A stretch of 64,000 nt of DNA from contig NZ_JAPCZF010000009.1 of assembly GCF_025938095.1 (NCBI RefSeq), positions 91,435-155,434 of the forward strand, written 5' to 3'. The stretch is from Novosphingobium sp. JCM 18896. GTDB taxonomy: Bacteria > Pseudomonadota > Alphaproteobacteria > Sphingomonadales > Sphingomonadaceae. The position numbers and the translations under genes are program-made. Positions within the stretch are counted from its first letter, which is position 1; every line of letters starts with the position of its first letter. Positions 1-9,499 of this stretch are shown one piece after another. Below the pieces are notes generated by a model. The model was not told the origin of the DNA. It searched no databases and saw nothing but the letters and a program-made list of their open reading frames with translations.

Positions 1-268
1 CCCAATTGGTCAGGATAGAAAATGCCTAGCGTGCGGCAGATGGGCAGCAATGCAGGCGAGTCGCACAGCATAGCCAGCTATGGCGTTTTGCTGCGCTAAA
101 ACCCTCCCTCTAGAATTCTGGAGGGACAAATTCACCTCAGAATGGTCCCGCACTCGACCTCCCCCAAAAGGTCAGGATGGCCCCCGCTCGGTCAGGTAAG
201 GCCCCCCACTAGGTCAGGAAACTGCCCCCACAAGGACAGGCAAAATCCCCCGCCAAGTCAGGATAACC
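1..268. repeat. Iteron-like array of CCCCC-N4-GGTCAGG units
   Basis: Five tandem units of 20-23 bp begin at 161, 181, 202, 225 and 247. Each has a C-run, four or five variable bases and (G/A)G(T/A)CAGG. A sixth, cut by the window edge, lies at 1-15. Bases 16-160 hold a small palindrome (CATAGC-CA-GCTATG, 69-82) and a CCCTCC/GGAGGG pair, with no gene. Bases 269-465 show nothing clear except the ribosome site of the next gene. Such arrays occur as replication iterons and as the multiple end repeats of IS21-family elements. Which applies cannot be decided because the left neighbour is missing. Confidence 0.7.
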
Positions 269-465
269 GTTCTATCACATTAATATCGCTTCGTTTTTTA
301 GGCTCTGAATCTGAATCCTTTTGAATCACGAATCCTTCCGCTGCAAGCAGCGGCGTTTTTAGAGATGGTTCTTGGTAGATGGAAAAGCCGGCACACACGG
401 TGCCAAAACAGGCAACCAAACCGAACAAAGGCAAGAGGGAGGGGTTTGGTCGGAAAGGAACGACC

Positions 466-1302
466 ATGACGCTCAAGGCTAATAGACCCTCCCAAGAGCT
501 GGTGGACCTCGTCGGCGCCCTCCGCGGTATTTGGCACGGCAACTACGCTATGTGCCTTTGCCCCGCACACGCCGATGCAAAACCGAGCCTGTCCCTGCGG
601 CAGGGCGATCGTGGGATCATCGTCCATTGCTTCGCTGGCTGTCAGTCCGAGGATGTGTTGCGCGAACTTCGCCGGGTGAAGCCTGCGGTGGGGACGCCCA
701 TGCCCGAATACCGCCAGCCAACGGGAAGCGGCAACGTCAGCAAGATCTGGGACCAAGGCCAGCCCATCGCTGGAACCCTCGCTGAGCAGTACCTATCGAT
801 ACGCAGGTTGCCGGCCGACCTTGAGGACCTCCGGTTTCATCCGCGCTGTCCTCATAAGCCCAAGCCGCATACCGAGTTCAAGCCGGCCTTGCTGGTAGCG
901 GTTCGAGACCGTCTGCAGCTCACAGCAGTCCAGCGTATATTCCTCGATCCGGCCACCGCCTATCGGACCGAGAAAGTCATGCTCGGAAGGCCGGGGCAGG
1001 GTGCCTGGCGACCAAGCCTCAATGGCGGGCGCAAGCTGGCGATCGCCGAGGGCATGGAGGACGCCGCGGCGTTCACGGCGATGCACGGAATTGTCTGCTG
1101 GGCCTCGCTTGGCGCAGAGCGACTTCACCTGCTGGCGCTTCCCGAAAACATCGAGGAGCTCGTCATCGCCGAGGATAACAACGGTGCGGGCAGGGCAGGG
1201 GCTCGTCGCGCATGGGCTACCTATCAGCACAAGAAGCTGCAGCTCATCCGCAAGACTCCCCATCCCTTCGAGGATTGGGCCGAGGCCAACCTGAAACGGT
1301 AA
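466..1302 (+). CDS. Toprim / CHC2-type zinc-finger primase-like protein (DUF7146-like)
   Basis: Probable primase-related DNA replication protein of a mobile element, 278 aa. The N-terminus carries a CHC2-like zinc cluster (C32-x2-H35 and C55-x3-C59; C30 is also near). The C-terminal half has a Toprim fold signature: E195 in IAEGMEDA and the acidic turn around E236-D237. I chose the ATG at 466 because GGAAAGGAA lies just upstream; the frame is open further left to 379 but without a good site. It is followed 51 bp later by the strawberry-notch gene and probably cotranscribed. Proteins of this type are common on sphingomonad plasmids and phages. No helicase domain is fused, so it may work with the downstream helicase (inference). 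Confidence 0.75.
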   Translation: MTLKANRPSQELVDLVGALRGIWHGNYAMCLCPAHADAKPSLSLRQGDRGIIVHCFAGCQSEDVLRELRRVKPAVGTPMPEYRQPTGSGNVSKIWDQGQPIAGTLAEQYLSIRRLPADLEDLRFHPRCPHKPKPHTEFKPALLVAVRDRLQLTAVQRIFLDPATAYRTEKVMLGRPGQGAWRPSLNGGRKLAIAEGMEDAAAFTAMHGIVCWASLGAERLHLLALPENIEELVIAEDNNGAGRAGARRAWATYQHKKLQLIRKTPHPFEDWAEANLKR

Positions 1303-1353
1303 AGGGGAGGGGGAGGGCCTGGTGCTGGCATCGTCAGCATCAGGAGCCTCGCA

Positions 1354-4300
1354 GTGACCGACCTTCTCACCTACACCAGTAGCGCGCAAAACGCCGCGAT
1401 CGATCGCATCGCCGGGCACATCGCCAGCGGGACCATCAACCGCAAGGTGCTAAACCTTGAAGCCGAGACGTTGTTCGGTGGGACCAACGCCAACGGCTGC
1501 TGGACCCAGCGCGACACCTTCGAACTGCTCGAGCAAGGCCTAACCCGCCACGCCCTCGGTCTTCCGCGAGTGACATGCGCCCAGGACATTCACGCGTTGT
1601 CGGATCTTGTTGCAGCGCTGCCAACCCAAACGGTCCGCAGCGAGGACCAAATCCGATATCAGCAGTTCTCGACACCGCTCGATATAGCAGGATTGGTGGT
1701 CTTGCTTGCGCAAGTGAGGGCCACCGACATCGTGCTCGAGCCAAGCGCCGGGCATGGCAGCCTTGTCGCCATGTTGCCGGAGGTCAAAGACCTCCACCTC
1801 AATGAGCTCGATCCGAAACGACGGGACGCGCTCAAGCTCCTTTTTCCTGGAGCGACCATCACCGGTCATGACGCAGCTCTGCTCGCCGCGACGCTGGCGC
1901 CAGACTTTGCGCCCACGCTCATCCTGATGAACCCACCGTTCTCGCGCTCAGAGGGGAGGGGCGTCGATCAATTCGCGGCGGTCCGGCACTTGCGCTCCGC
2001 GCTTTCTCGCCTCGCGCAGGGCGGGCGGCTCGTTGCAGTAATGCCCGACTGGTTCACTAGCAGCGCCAGCATGGGGCAGTCCTATGAGGCAACGTTCACC
2101 GGCTGCAGCGTGATCGGATCCTACCGGCTCGACAAATGCTACCAGAAGCAGGGCACGAGCGTCGCGGTGCGCATCTACGTCGTCGACAAGAAGCCTGGCC
2201 TCGGGCGCTCGACAATCGTCGCACGGGATTCAGTGGCGCAGCTCCTTGAGGCGGTGACGATAGTGCCGCGCTGCAGCGCCTCCCCGGTTCGACCGGCTAC
2301 CGCGACCGCAGTCGCGCGGCCGAGCCTTTTCAAGGCAATGCGCGCGACCAAGAAGACGGTGCCGGCGGCGATTCCCGCTCCGAAGCGCAACGATGTCCTT
2401 CCCGTCCGCTTCACTGCCCTCCAAGTACCTCGACCTCTCGGCGAGCAAGCGGGGGTCTATCTGCCCTATCGGCCGAGCCGCATCGATTTCCACGAGGCCG
2501 GCCAGCATCCGACCGATCTCGTCGAATCCGTCGCGATGGGCTCTATCCCCGCGCCGGTACCCAATTACGAGCCAAGGCTTCACGAGCGAATTGTTACCGA
2601 AAAGCGTCTGTCCGAGGCCCAGCTCGAAACGATCGTTTATGCGGGGAGCGCATGGACCCAATTCCTGCCGGGCCGCTTCGTCCCCGACAAGGAAGGCGTC
2701 GGCCTGATCCCCTCGGAGGACGGTCGGGAATATCGCAAGGGCTACTTCCTCGGCGATGGTACCGGGGCGGGCAAGGGCCGTCAGGTCGCCGGCTGCATTC
2801 TCGATAACTGGGTCAACGGCCGTAAGAGAAACATCTGGGTTTCAAAGAACGAGGCGCTGCTGGAAGACGCTCGCCGTGACTGGCAGGCGCTGGGCGGTAT
2901 GTCGGCCGACGTCCAACCGCTCTCGGCCTGGAAGATCGACGAGCCGATCACGCTCGCACAGGGCATCCTGTTCGTGACCTTCCCGACCCTGCGCAGTCAG
3001 CGGCAGGACGCGTCTCGGCTGCGCCAGATCCTCGAATGGGCCGGCGAAAATTACGAGGGCGTCATAGCCTTCGATGAAAGCCATGAGATGGGCGGGGTCG
3101 CTGGCGGGGAGGGGGCTCTCGGCAAGACGGCCGGATCGCAGCAAGGCATCGCCGGTGTGCTGCTCCAAAATCATCTACCCGGCGCTCGGGTGCTATATGC
3201 TTCGGCGACGGGGGCGTCGGACGTCAACAACCTGGCTTATGCCGTCCGGCTTGGCCTTTGGGGGCCGGGGACGTCATTCGCCAATCGCGAGACTTTCATC
3301 ACGGAGATCCGCGCGGGCGGGATCGCGGCGATGGAGCTCGTCTCACGCGATCTAAAGGCCCTGGGCCTATATCAAGCCCGCGCGCTGAGCTTCGCTGGCG
3401 TCGAATACGACATCCTCAAGCACGAACTTCGCCCAGATCAGATCGGAATCTACGACGCCTATGCAGATGCGTGGGCGGTGATCCATCGCAATCTGGAGGA
3501 AGCGCTCGCGATCACAGGTGTGGTCGACGACATTGGCGGCGGCACGCTCAACAGCGGGGCCAAGGCTGCGGCGCGCTCGCGGTTCGAATCCTGCAAACAG
3601 CGGTTCTTCAACCAAGTGCTGCTGTCGATGAAGCTTCCCACCGTCATCGACGCGATCGACAGTCATATCGCCGGGGGGCAGTCGGTCGTGGTCCAGCTCG
3701 TGACCACGGCTGAGAGCATCCTCAATCGGCGGCTCGACGGCCTCAGCCCGGAGGAGCGCGCCCGGCTCGAAGTTGACCTGTCCCCACGCGAATACATCAT
3801 GGAGTATCTCGAGCGGGCATTCCCGACCCAGCAGATGCAGACTTTCACCGACGACACCGGCAAGGAGTACTCGCGGCCGATGTTCACCGAGGCCGGACAG
3901 CCCGTGCACAACCAGGTCGCCCTTCGAGCGAAGCAGGATCTCATGGAGCGGATCTGCGTGATGCCGCCGATCAAGACCGCGCTCGACGCGCTACTCGAGC
4001 ACTACGGCACCGAATCCGTCGCCGAGGTCACCGGCCGGTCCAAGCGCCTGGTCTCGCTATCCGATGGGCGACAGCGGCTCGAAAGTCGTTCGGCCCGCAC
4101 CAATCAATCCGAGGCCGCCATGTTCATGGCCGGCGAGAAGCGCATTCTGGTTTTCAGCGACGCCGGCGGCACCGGCCGTTCGTATCATGCGAGCCTCGAC
4201 GCCAAGAACCAGCAGCGCCGCGTTCACATCCTGCTCGAACCCGGGTGGCGCGCCGATCGCGCGATCCAGGGTCTGGGCCGAACGCACCGTACCCATCAGG

Positions 4301-5565
4301 CGACAACGCCGCTGTTCCGCCCCTGCACGACCGACTGCAAAGGCGAACTGCGCTTCACCAGCACCATTGCTCGCCGTCTCGACAGCCTGGGCGCGCTGAC
4401 GCGAGGCCAGCGGCAGACTGGCGGCCAGAACCTGTTCGACCCGGCCGACAATCTCGAAAGCGAATATGCCAGGGCCGCGCTCGTGACCTGGTTCGGCCTG
4501 CTTCATACGGGCAAGCTCCAGAGCACGACGCTGCTCGATTTCGAAAGCCGGTCTGGGCTGAAGATCACGACAGATGACGGCTGCATCGTTGAAGATCTTC
4601 CGCCAATCACTCGGTGGCTCAACCGGATCCTGGCGCTACCGATCGGGATGCAGAACGCGATCTTCGAGGAGTTCCTGGGCCTGGTCGAGGCACGGGTTGC
4701 GGCAGCGCGCGAGGCCGGCACACTTGATGTCGGCGTCGAGACGATCGCGGCCGACAAAGCCCGGGTCGTGGGCGACGTTGTCCTCCGGACCGATGCGCGT
4801 ACCGGCGCGACTTCGCATCTGCTGTCGATCGAAATCGAGCGTGCTGTGCGGCCGACAACGCTCGAACGAATACTCGCGATCGCCGAGCGAACCGACAAGC
4901 CGCAGTTCATGCTCAACACGAAGTCGGGCCGGGTCGCTTTCGCCGAACGAGCTCGGTCGCTGATGGAAGACAGCGGCGAACTCATCCAGCGGGTGATCCT
5001 GACGCGGCCGACCCGTCACGAGTACAAGATCGCCGCAGATCTCGCTGAAAGCGCATGGGAGACCACGGATACCGATACCTTCGCGCGCCTGTGGGCGGCC
5101 GAGGTCGAGGAAGCGGCTGCCAAGACCGAGGTCGATACGATCCATCTCGCGACCGGCTTGCTTTTGCCCATCTGGAACTCTCTCCCGCACGACTACATTG
5201 CCGTTCGCCGGGTGGTCGACGGCGAGGGGAACAGCTGGCTCGGCCGCCTGGTTGACGAGAGCGATGTTGCCGGCGTGCTCGCCAAATTCGGGGTGGCCAG
5301 CGAATTCCAGGCTTCGCCCAAAGCGATCATGACTGCGCTCGCCCAGAAGGGCTCGGCGGTGGTCGATCGACCCTGCCCCATGACGATCCGGAAGAGCCTG
5401 GTGAATGGTGAGCAGCGGATCGAGCTCGTCGGCGAACTCTACTCGCAGCTCGCTTGGTTGAAGTCGCTCGGGTGCTTCACCGAGATCATTCAGTTCAAGA
5501 CCAGGATCTTCGTGCCCGTGGCCCAGGCAGACGCGATTCTCGCGTCGATCCTCAAGGAGGGCTGA
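1354..5565 (+). CDS. Strawberry notch-type protein: N6-adenine methyltransferase-like domain fused to SF2 helicase
   Basis: Very large (1403 aa) two-part protein. The N-terminal third has a Rossmann methyltransferase: motif I VLEPSAGHGS (about 127-136) and catalytic NPPF at 193-196, the N6-adenine/glutamine type. The middle has an SF2 helicase core: Walker-A-like GDGTGAGKG at 467-475 and a DESH box at 574-577, followed by the strawberry-notch helicase C-terminal region. The start is GTG at 1354 with CAGGAG upstream. Such proteins occur in phages and conjugative elements, where they are proposed to modify or protect incoming DNA. The substrate here is unknown. It sits between the primase-like and ParB genes in one probable operon. 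Confidence 0.85.
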   Translation: MTDLLTYTSSAQNAAIDRIAGHIASGTINRKVLNLEAETLFGGTNANGCWTQRDTFELLEQGLTRHALGLPRVTCAQDIHALSDLVAALPTQTVRSEDQIRYQQFSTPLDIAGLVVLLAQVRATDIVLEPSAGHGSLVAMLPEVKDLHLNELDPKRRDALKLLFPGATITGHDAALLAATLAPDFAPTLILMNPPFSRSEGRGVDQFAAVRHLRSALSRLAQGGRLVAVMPDWFTSSASMGQSYEATFTGCSVIGSYRLDKCYQKQGTSVAVRIYVVDKKPGLGRSTIVARDSVAQLLEAVTIVPRCSASPVRPATATAVARPSLFKAMRATKKTVPAAIPAPKRNDVLPVRFTALQVPRPLGEQAGVYLPYRPSRIDFHEAGQHPTDLVESVAMGSIPAPVPNYEPRLHERIVTEKRLSEAQLETIVYAGSAWTQFLPGRFVPDKEGVGLIPSEDGREYRKGYFLGDGTGAGKGRQVAGCILDNWVNGRKRNIWVSKNEALLEDARRDWQALGGMSADVQPLSAWKIDEPITLAQGILFVTFPTLRSQRQDASRLRQILEWAGENYEGVIAFDESHEMGGVAGGEGALGKTAGSQQGIAGVLLQNHLPGARVLYASATGASDVNNLAYAVRLGLWGPGTSFANRETFITEIRAGGIAAMELVSRDLKALGLYQARALSFAGVEYDILKHELRPDQIGIYDAYADAWAVIHRNLEEALAITGVVDDIGGGTLNSGAKAAARSRFESCKQRFFNQVLLSMKLPTVIDAIDSHIAGGQSVVVQLVTTAESILNRRLDGLSPEERARLEVDLSPREYIMEYLERAFPTQQMQTFTDDTGKEYSRPMFTEAGQPVHNQVALRAKQDLMERICVMPPIKTALDALLEHYGTESVAEVTGRSKRLVSLSDGRQRLESRSARTNQSEAAMFMAGEKRILVFSDAGGTGRSYHASLDAKNQQRRVHILLEPGWRADRAIQGLGRTHRTHQATTPLFRPCTTDCKGELRFTSTIARRLDSLGALTRGQRQTGGQNLFDPADNLESEYARAALVTWFGLLHTGKLQSTTLLDFESRSGLKITTDDGCIVEDLPPITRWLNRILALPIGMQNAIFEEFLGLVEARVAAAREAGTLDVGVETIAADKARVVGDVVLRTDARTGATSHLLSIEIERAVRPTTLERILAIAERTDKPQFMLNTKSGRVAFAERARSLMEDSGELIQRVILTRPTRHEYKIAADLAESAWETTDTDTFARLWAAEVEEAAAKTEVDTIHLATGLLLPIWNSLPHDYIAVRRVVDGEGNSWLGRLVDESDVAGVLAKFGVASEFQASPKAIMTALAQKGSAVVDRPCPMTIRKSLVNGEQRIELVGELYSQLAWLKSLGCFTEIIQFKTRIFVPVAQADAILASILKEG

Positions 5566-5631
5566 AGAAGGAGGGGAGGGGGAAGGGGAGGGTGCTCCGG
5601 CAGAAGATCGGGGCTTCAGAAGGAAATCCCC

Positions 5632-7767
5632 ATGATCCAGACTGTCAAACTTGCCAAGCTCGTCCTCTCCGAAAACAACGTGCGCACTGATGGCGAACTC
5701 TTCATCGAACAGATGGCGGCCGACATCGGTGCGCGCGGCGTTCTGCAAAACCTGCTGGTTACGCCGGCCAAGCCCCGCGGCACCTTCGCGGTGTTCGACG
5801 GCGGGCGTCGGCTTCGCGCGCTGAACCTGATGGCCGAACGCGGCGAAATCGCCGCGGATAGCTTTGACGTCTCGGTCCTCGTCCTCAAGGGAGACGATGC
5901 GACGCTGTCGGAGACCTCGCTGGCGGCTAACTTCCATCAGCTCAAGATGACGCCGGCGCAGGAATGCCGCGCGTTTCATCACTTCCTTGGCAATGGCGGT
6001 GATATCGCTGGCGTGGCGAAGCGGTTCGGTCTGACGCGTCGTTTTGTCGAAGGCCGGCTCCGCCTCGCGACGCTTGCCGAACCGATCTTCGAGGCATTGG
6101 CCAGCGGCAATCTCTCGCTCGAGATGGCCAAGGCCTACGCGTCGACCGATCAGCACGCGGTTCAGCTCCGGGTCTATGAGCAGGCGCGGTATCACGGAGA
6201 GAACCCGGACTACGTCCGCCGTTTGATTGCCAACGGTTCGACCCGGGGCAACGATCCGATCGCGCTACTGGTCGGCGAAGAGGCGTACACCGCTGCTGGT
6301 GGCCGCATCGAACGGGACCTCTTCACCGAAGCTGCGGACGATCGTTGGACCGATCTCGAGATCCTGCAACAGCTCGCCGCTGCCAAGCTCGAGGCTGAAG
6401 CCGCGAGCTTGTCTGAAGAGACCGGTCTCGGCACGATCTGGCCCGTTGCCAACACGTCGAGCTGGCAGGCCGCGCGTGATATGGATCTGCACCGGGTTAC
6501 TCTCCCGCCGGCGCCGTTGACTGAGACCGCGGTCGCTCGGATCGATGAAATCGAACAGCGCATCGAGGCGATCTGCAGCGAGGTCGACGGGCTCGATGAG
6601 GAATCCGACGAGGCCGTCGCCCTCAACGCCGAGTACGACCGCCTCGACGAGGAAATGCAGGAGCTTTCCAATCCGACGGCCGAACTTCCCGAGGAATGGA
6701 AGTCTGAAGTGGGCCGCTTCCTGATCATCACGACCAAGGGCGAGATGGTGCTCGAGGCCGACTTCTTCAGCGAGAAGCAGCTGCGCATAGAGCGCGACGA
6801 GGAAGGCAAGGTCACCGGCGGAAGCTTCCAGACGCCGACGGGATCGAGCCCGGTCGCGACCAAACCTTCGGCGCCCGAGGCCACGGCCCCCGGCGGCAAG
6901 GCTTACAGCGCTCGCCTGTTCGACGAACTGTCGGTCCAGCGCCGCAACATTCTCGCCGCCTCGCTGCTGGGCGATCCCGGCCTGGCGCTCGACTACGCGA
7001 TCTTCGCGCTCGCCGACGGCATCCTGCATAGCTACGACAACCGCGGGACGACGATCAAAGCCGGTCGGCCGCAGGATCCGGTGTCGGCTGATGCGGTGCC
7101 CAAGGGCATGGCCGACGAGATCATCGCTGGCGCCTACGAGGCTCTCGACCGGGCCTGGGGCGAGCACAAGAGTGTGGTCGACCGGTTCATGGCATTCCGT
7201 GATCTCGGCGACGAGGCCAAGGGCGCCTGGGTTGCCTATAGTGTCGCCACCTCGATCGAGGCCAAAATGGGCTATGCTTCGGGCTACAACCCCATCCACG
7301 CGCAGCTCGGCCAGCTTCTCGAGATCGAACCTGCCGCGATGTGGCGCCCGACCTCGGAGAATTACTTCGACCGCATCAGCAAGGGTAGCATCCTCGACCT
7401 GCTGAAGGACGTCGGCGGCGCGGAATTGTCCAACCGCTATGCGGCCTCGAAGAAGACCGAGATTTCGGAAAGCTGCGCCAAGCTCTTCGCTGGCGAGGTC
7501 ATTGTCGAGGACGCCATCAAGGAACGAGCGCTCGCGTGGGTTCCCGCCGCGATGCGGTTCGATTGTGATGCCCCGGGCGATGTGGAAGCGGAGGACATCG
7601 ACGAGGCCCACGGTCTTGAGGGAAGCGGCGATGGCCACACGTCCGATGAAGATCCGAACGTGAGTGGCGTGCTCGCTGACGACAGCACGACCGACGAAGA
7701 CCCCGGCAGCAGCGATACCGTTAGTGACACGGTCGACCAGGAGGAAGGCGAGGTTCTCGCGGCCTGA
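5632..7767 (+). CDS. Large ParB/RepB/Spo0J-family protein
   Basis: 711-aa ParB-family DNA-binding protein. Residues about 1-100 form the ParB N-terminal domain, with the FDGGRRLRALN box typical of the CTP-binding/nuclease-like fold. It is followed by a KorB-type helix-turn-helix (GDIAGVAKRFGLTRRFVEGR, about 123-142). The rest is a long extension of unknown function with an acidic, low-complexity C-terminus. It is about twice the size of a classical ParB, and no parA lies next to it, so a role in segregation is not assured; regulation or DNA protection is possible. The start ATG has AGAAGGAAA upstream. A strong terminator follows at 7797. Confidence 0.8.
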   Translation: MIQTVKLAKLVLSENNVRTDGELFIEQMAADIGARGVLQNLLVTPAKPRGTFAVFDGGRRLRALNLMAERGEIAADSFDVSVLVLKGDDATLSETSLAANFHQLKMTPAQECRAFHHFLGNGGDIAGVAKRFGLTRRFVEGRLRLATLAEPIFEALASGNLSLEMAKAYASTDQHAVQLRVYEQARYHGENPDYVRRLIANGSTRGNDPIALLVGEEAYTAAGGRIERDLFTEAADDRWTDLEILQQLAAAKLEAEAASLSEETGLGTIWPVANTSSWQAARDMDLHRVTLPPAPLTETAVARIDEIEQRIEAICSEVDGLDEESDEAVALNAEYDRLDEEMQELSNPTAELPEEWKSEVGRFLIITTKGEMVLEADFFSEKQLRIERDEEGKVTGGSFQTPTGSSPVATKPSAPEATAPGGKAYSARLFDELSVQRRNILAASLLGDPGLALDYAIFALADGILHSYDNRGTTIKAGRPQDPVSADAVPKGMADEIIAGAYEALDRAWGEHKSVVDRFMAFRDLGDEAKGAWVAYSVATSIEAKMGYASGYNPIHAQLGQLLEIEPAAMWRPTSENYFDRISKGSILDLLKDVGGAELSNRYAASKKTEISESCAKLFAGEVIVEDAIKERALAWVPAAMRFDCDAPGDVEAEDIDEAHGLEGSGDGHTSDEDPNVSGVLADDSTTDEDPGSSDTVSDTVDQEEGEVLAA

Positions 7768-7796
7768 CGCCGTCTCCTTCCTGCTGATGACAATCT

Positions 7797-7827
7797 GGGC
7801 CCGGCGCATCTCTCGCCGGGCCCTTTT
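7797..7827 (+). terminator. Rho-independent terminator after parB-like gene
   Basis: Perfect 10-bp stem GGGCCCGGCG / CGCCGGGCCC (7797-7806 and 7814-7823) with a 7-nt loop, followed by TTTT. It separates the parB-like gene from ardC. Confidence 0.85.
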
Positions 7828-7849
7828 CATTTCGAAGAGGATCACGCCC

Positions 7850-8794
7850 ATGCGCCGTGCAGGCAAGCGCGACATCGCGCAGGAAATCACCGATCTCATC
7901 ATCGCCAAGATCGAGCTGGGCGTGCTGCCATGGCGGCGGCCGTGGCGCACATTCGGCGCAGGTGGGCGGCCGCTGCGCGCCGGTGGGCAGGCCTATACTG
8001 GCATCAACTCGATCCTGTTGTGGGCGATTGCTGATGGAAGCGGTTACCAGTCGCGCTTCTGGATGACAGCACGGCAGGCCGATGAACTCGGCGGCCGGAT
8101 CGTCAAGGGTGCGCTGCCGGCGCCCAGCATCTACTTCAACACCCTGCGCAAGGCCGGAGTCCCTTCACTGGCTGGCGAGGATGCCGGCGTGCGCTTTATC
8201 CGGTTCATGCGTTCGTACCTCGTCTACAACTGCGACGATATCGAAGGCCTGCCGTCGCGGTTCTACCCCGATACTCTTGCCCTAAAAGCTCCCGATCCTT
8301 CCGCGCACCAGGAAGCGATCGATGCGTTTTTCTCGGCGATCCCGATCGAGACGCGGCATGGGGGAAGCCGGGCCTACTACTCACCAGGCGGTGACTACGT
8401 GCAGATGCCGCTCAAAGCCGCATTCATCAGCAGCGATCATCACGCGGCGACGCTAGCGCACGAGTATGCCCACGCGACGGGTGCTGCCCACCGGCTCGGG
8501 AGGGAATTTGGCCGCCGGTTCGGCGACAAGGCCTACGCGTTCGAGGAGGTCGTCGCCGATATGACTTCGGGAATGATCTGCTGCGAACTTGGCCTGCCGT
8601 GCGAGCTCCACGACAGCCATGCGAGCTACATCGATCATTGGATTGGAATTCTGAAGGCCGACAAAAGTGCGATCATCACCGCCGCGGCCAAGGCCGAACA
8701 AGCCTTCAAATGGCTCGCCGCATGGTCAGCTCCGGGCCGTACTTCCATTTCCGAGGAACGGCATGAAAACGCGCATGCCGCATCGCTGCACTGA
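7850..8794 (+). CDS. ardC: ArdC-family antirestriction protein
   Basis: 314-aa ArdC homologue. The N-terminal half is the ArdC single-stranded-DNA-binding domain (WRRPWR...YTGINSILLW). The C-terminal half is a zinc metallopeptidase-like domain with HEYAH (HExxH) at 204-208 and a downstream EEVVADMTS segment that supplies the third ligand. ArdC proteins of conjugative plasmids protect incoming single-stranded DNA from host restriction. I chose the ATG at 7850 (GAAGAGG upstream, behind the terminator); the frame is open further left but that part lies inside the parB-like gene. The product fits a transferable element. Confidence 0.9.
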   Translation: MRRAGKRDIAQEITDLIIAKIELGVLPWRRPWRTFGAGGRPLRAGGQAYTGINSILLWAIADGSGYQSRFWMTARQADELGGRIVKGALPAPSIYFNTLRKAGVPSLAGEDAGVRFIRFMRSYLVYNCDDIEGLPSRFYPDTLALKAPDPSAHQEAIDAFFSAIPIETRHGGSRAYYSPGGDYVQMPLKAAFISSDHHAATLAHEYAHATGAAHRLGREFGRRFGDKAYAFEEVVADMTSGMICCELGLPCELHDSHASYIDHWIGILKADKSAIITAAAKAEQAFKWLAAWSAPGRTSISEERHENAHAASLH

Positions 8795-8845
8795 AAAGAG
8801 GAGGGGGACGGGGCCCGGCATCCAACGTGATGCAGGAGGTTTTCC

Positions 8846-9490
8846 TTGTCCTACGATCTCGATTTTCGCTTCCGCCGCGCCCTTCACCCGGAAGGTTTGA
8901 CGACTTTCGCGAGCTGCATGGCTGCGTTGAACGATGCGGCCAGCGATGCCCAGCGGGCGGGATATGATCCTGGTGGCGACCCCGCGGTGAAGCTCTTCGC
9001 CAGGCGCCTGTCGCGCCTCGCCGAGGGCGCGCTCGCCGAAGATCATCCCGATGATGGACCGCTGCGAGAGGCCTGCCTGTCACGGCTTGCCGAGCTCAAG
9101 CACAAACCCGCGATCGTCGCCCTTCTGCGCAAGGGCATCGACTACATGCCCGAGGATCTGCGGGCCTTCAGACGAGAGGGGCAGCGAGCTTTGCGCCAGA
9201 TCGCATTCGAGCTGGGCCTCGCACGCGCAGACTATCGGCTCGACTATGTCGCGCCGAATGCGTCGATCGCCGGAGACTATGTGCTCGAGGGCGATGTCGT
9301 TTACATGCGGCTGTCAGTCGAGCGCTTCGGCTCGCCCGCGCTGACTTACCGCCATCGCCACTGGAAAAGGCCAGGAAACCAGGTCCGGCATGCGAGCGCC
9401 GGCAAGCTCGCGGACATTCCCGCGCTGGCTCGCCAGATCGCCGTCCATCTGCAGATCGAGGTGGGCCGCTCTCAACCAACGCTAATGTAG
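8846..9490 (+). CDS. Conserved hypothetical protein
   Basis: I do not recognise the family. The 214-aa product starts at TTG 8846, which sits 6 nt after a perfect AGGAGG, so the start is convincing. The N-terminus (YDLDFRFRRALHPEGL) is followed by a mostly helical region and a C-terminal part rich in Arg and Tyr. There are no membrane segments and no cysteine clusters. It lies between ardC and another unknown gene in the same direction with short gaps, so it is probably part of the same transfer-support operon. Confidence 0.7.
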   Translation: MSYDLDFRFRRALHPEGLTTFASCMAALNDAASDAQRAGYDPGGDPAVKLFARRLSRLAEGALAEDHPDDGPLREACLSRLAELKHKPAIVALLRKGIDYMPEDLRAFRREGQRALRQIAFELGLARADYRLDYVAPNASIAGDYVLEGDVVYMRLSVERFGSPALTYRHRHWKRPGNQVRHASAGKLADIPALARQIAVHLQIEVGRSQPTLM

Positions 9491-9499
9491 GAGATCATC

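Noticed and set aside
1..268. CRISPR array
   Set aside because: Units are only 20-23 bp with no unique spacers of constant length, and no cas genes are nearby.
4636..6195. 519-codon open frame on the minus strand across the end of the strawberry-notch gene
   Set aside because: It is antisense to two well-supported genes, has no domain signature, and long antisense frames are expected in GC-rich codon usage.
6265..7950. 561-codon minus-strand frame opposite the ParB-like gene
   Set aside because: Shadow of the ParB-like gene; it also reads through the terminator at 7797 and shows no family motif.
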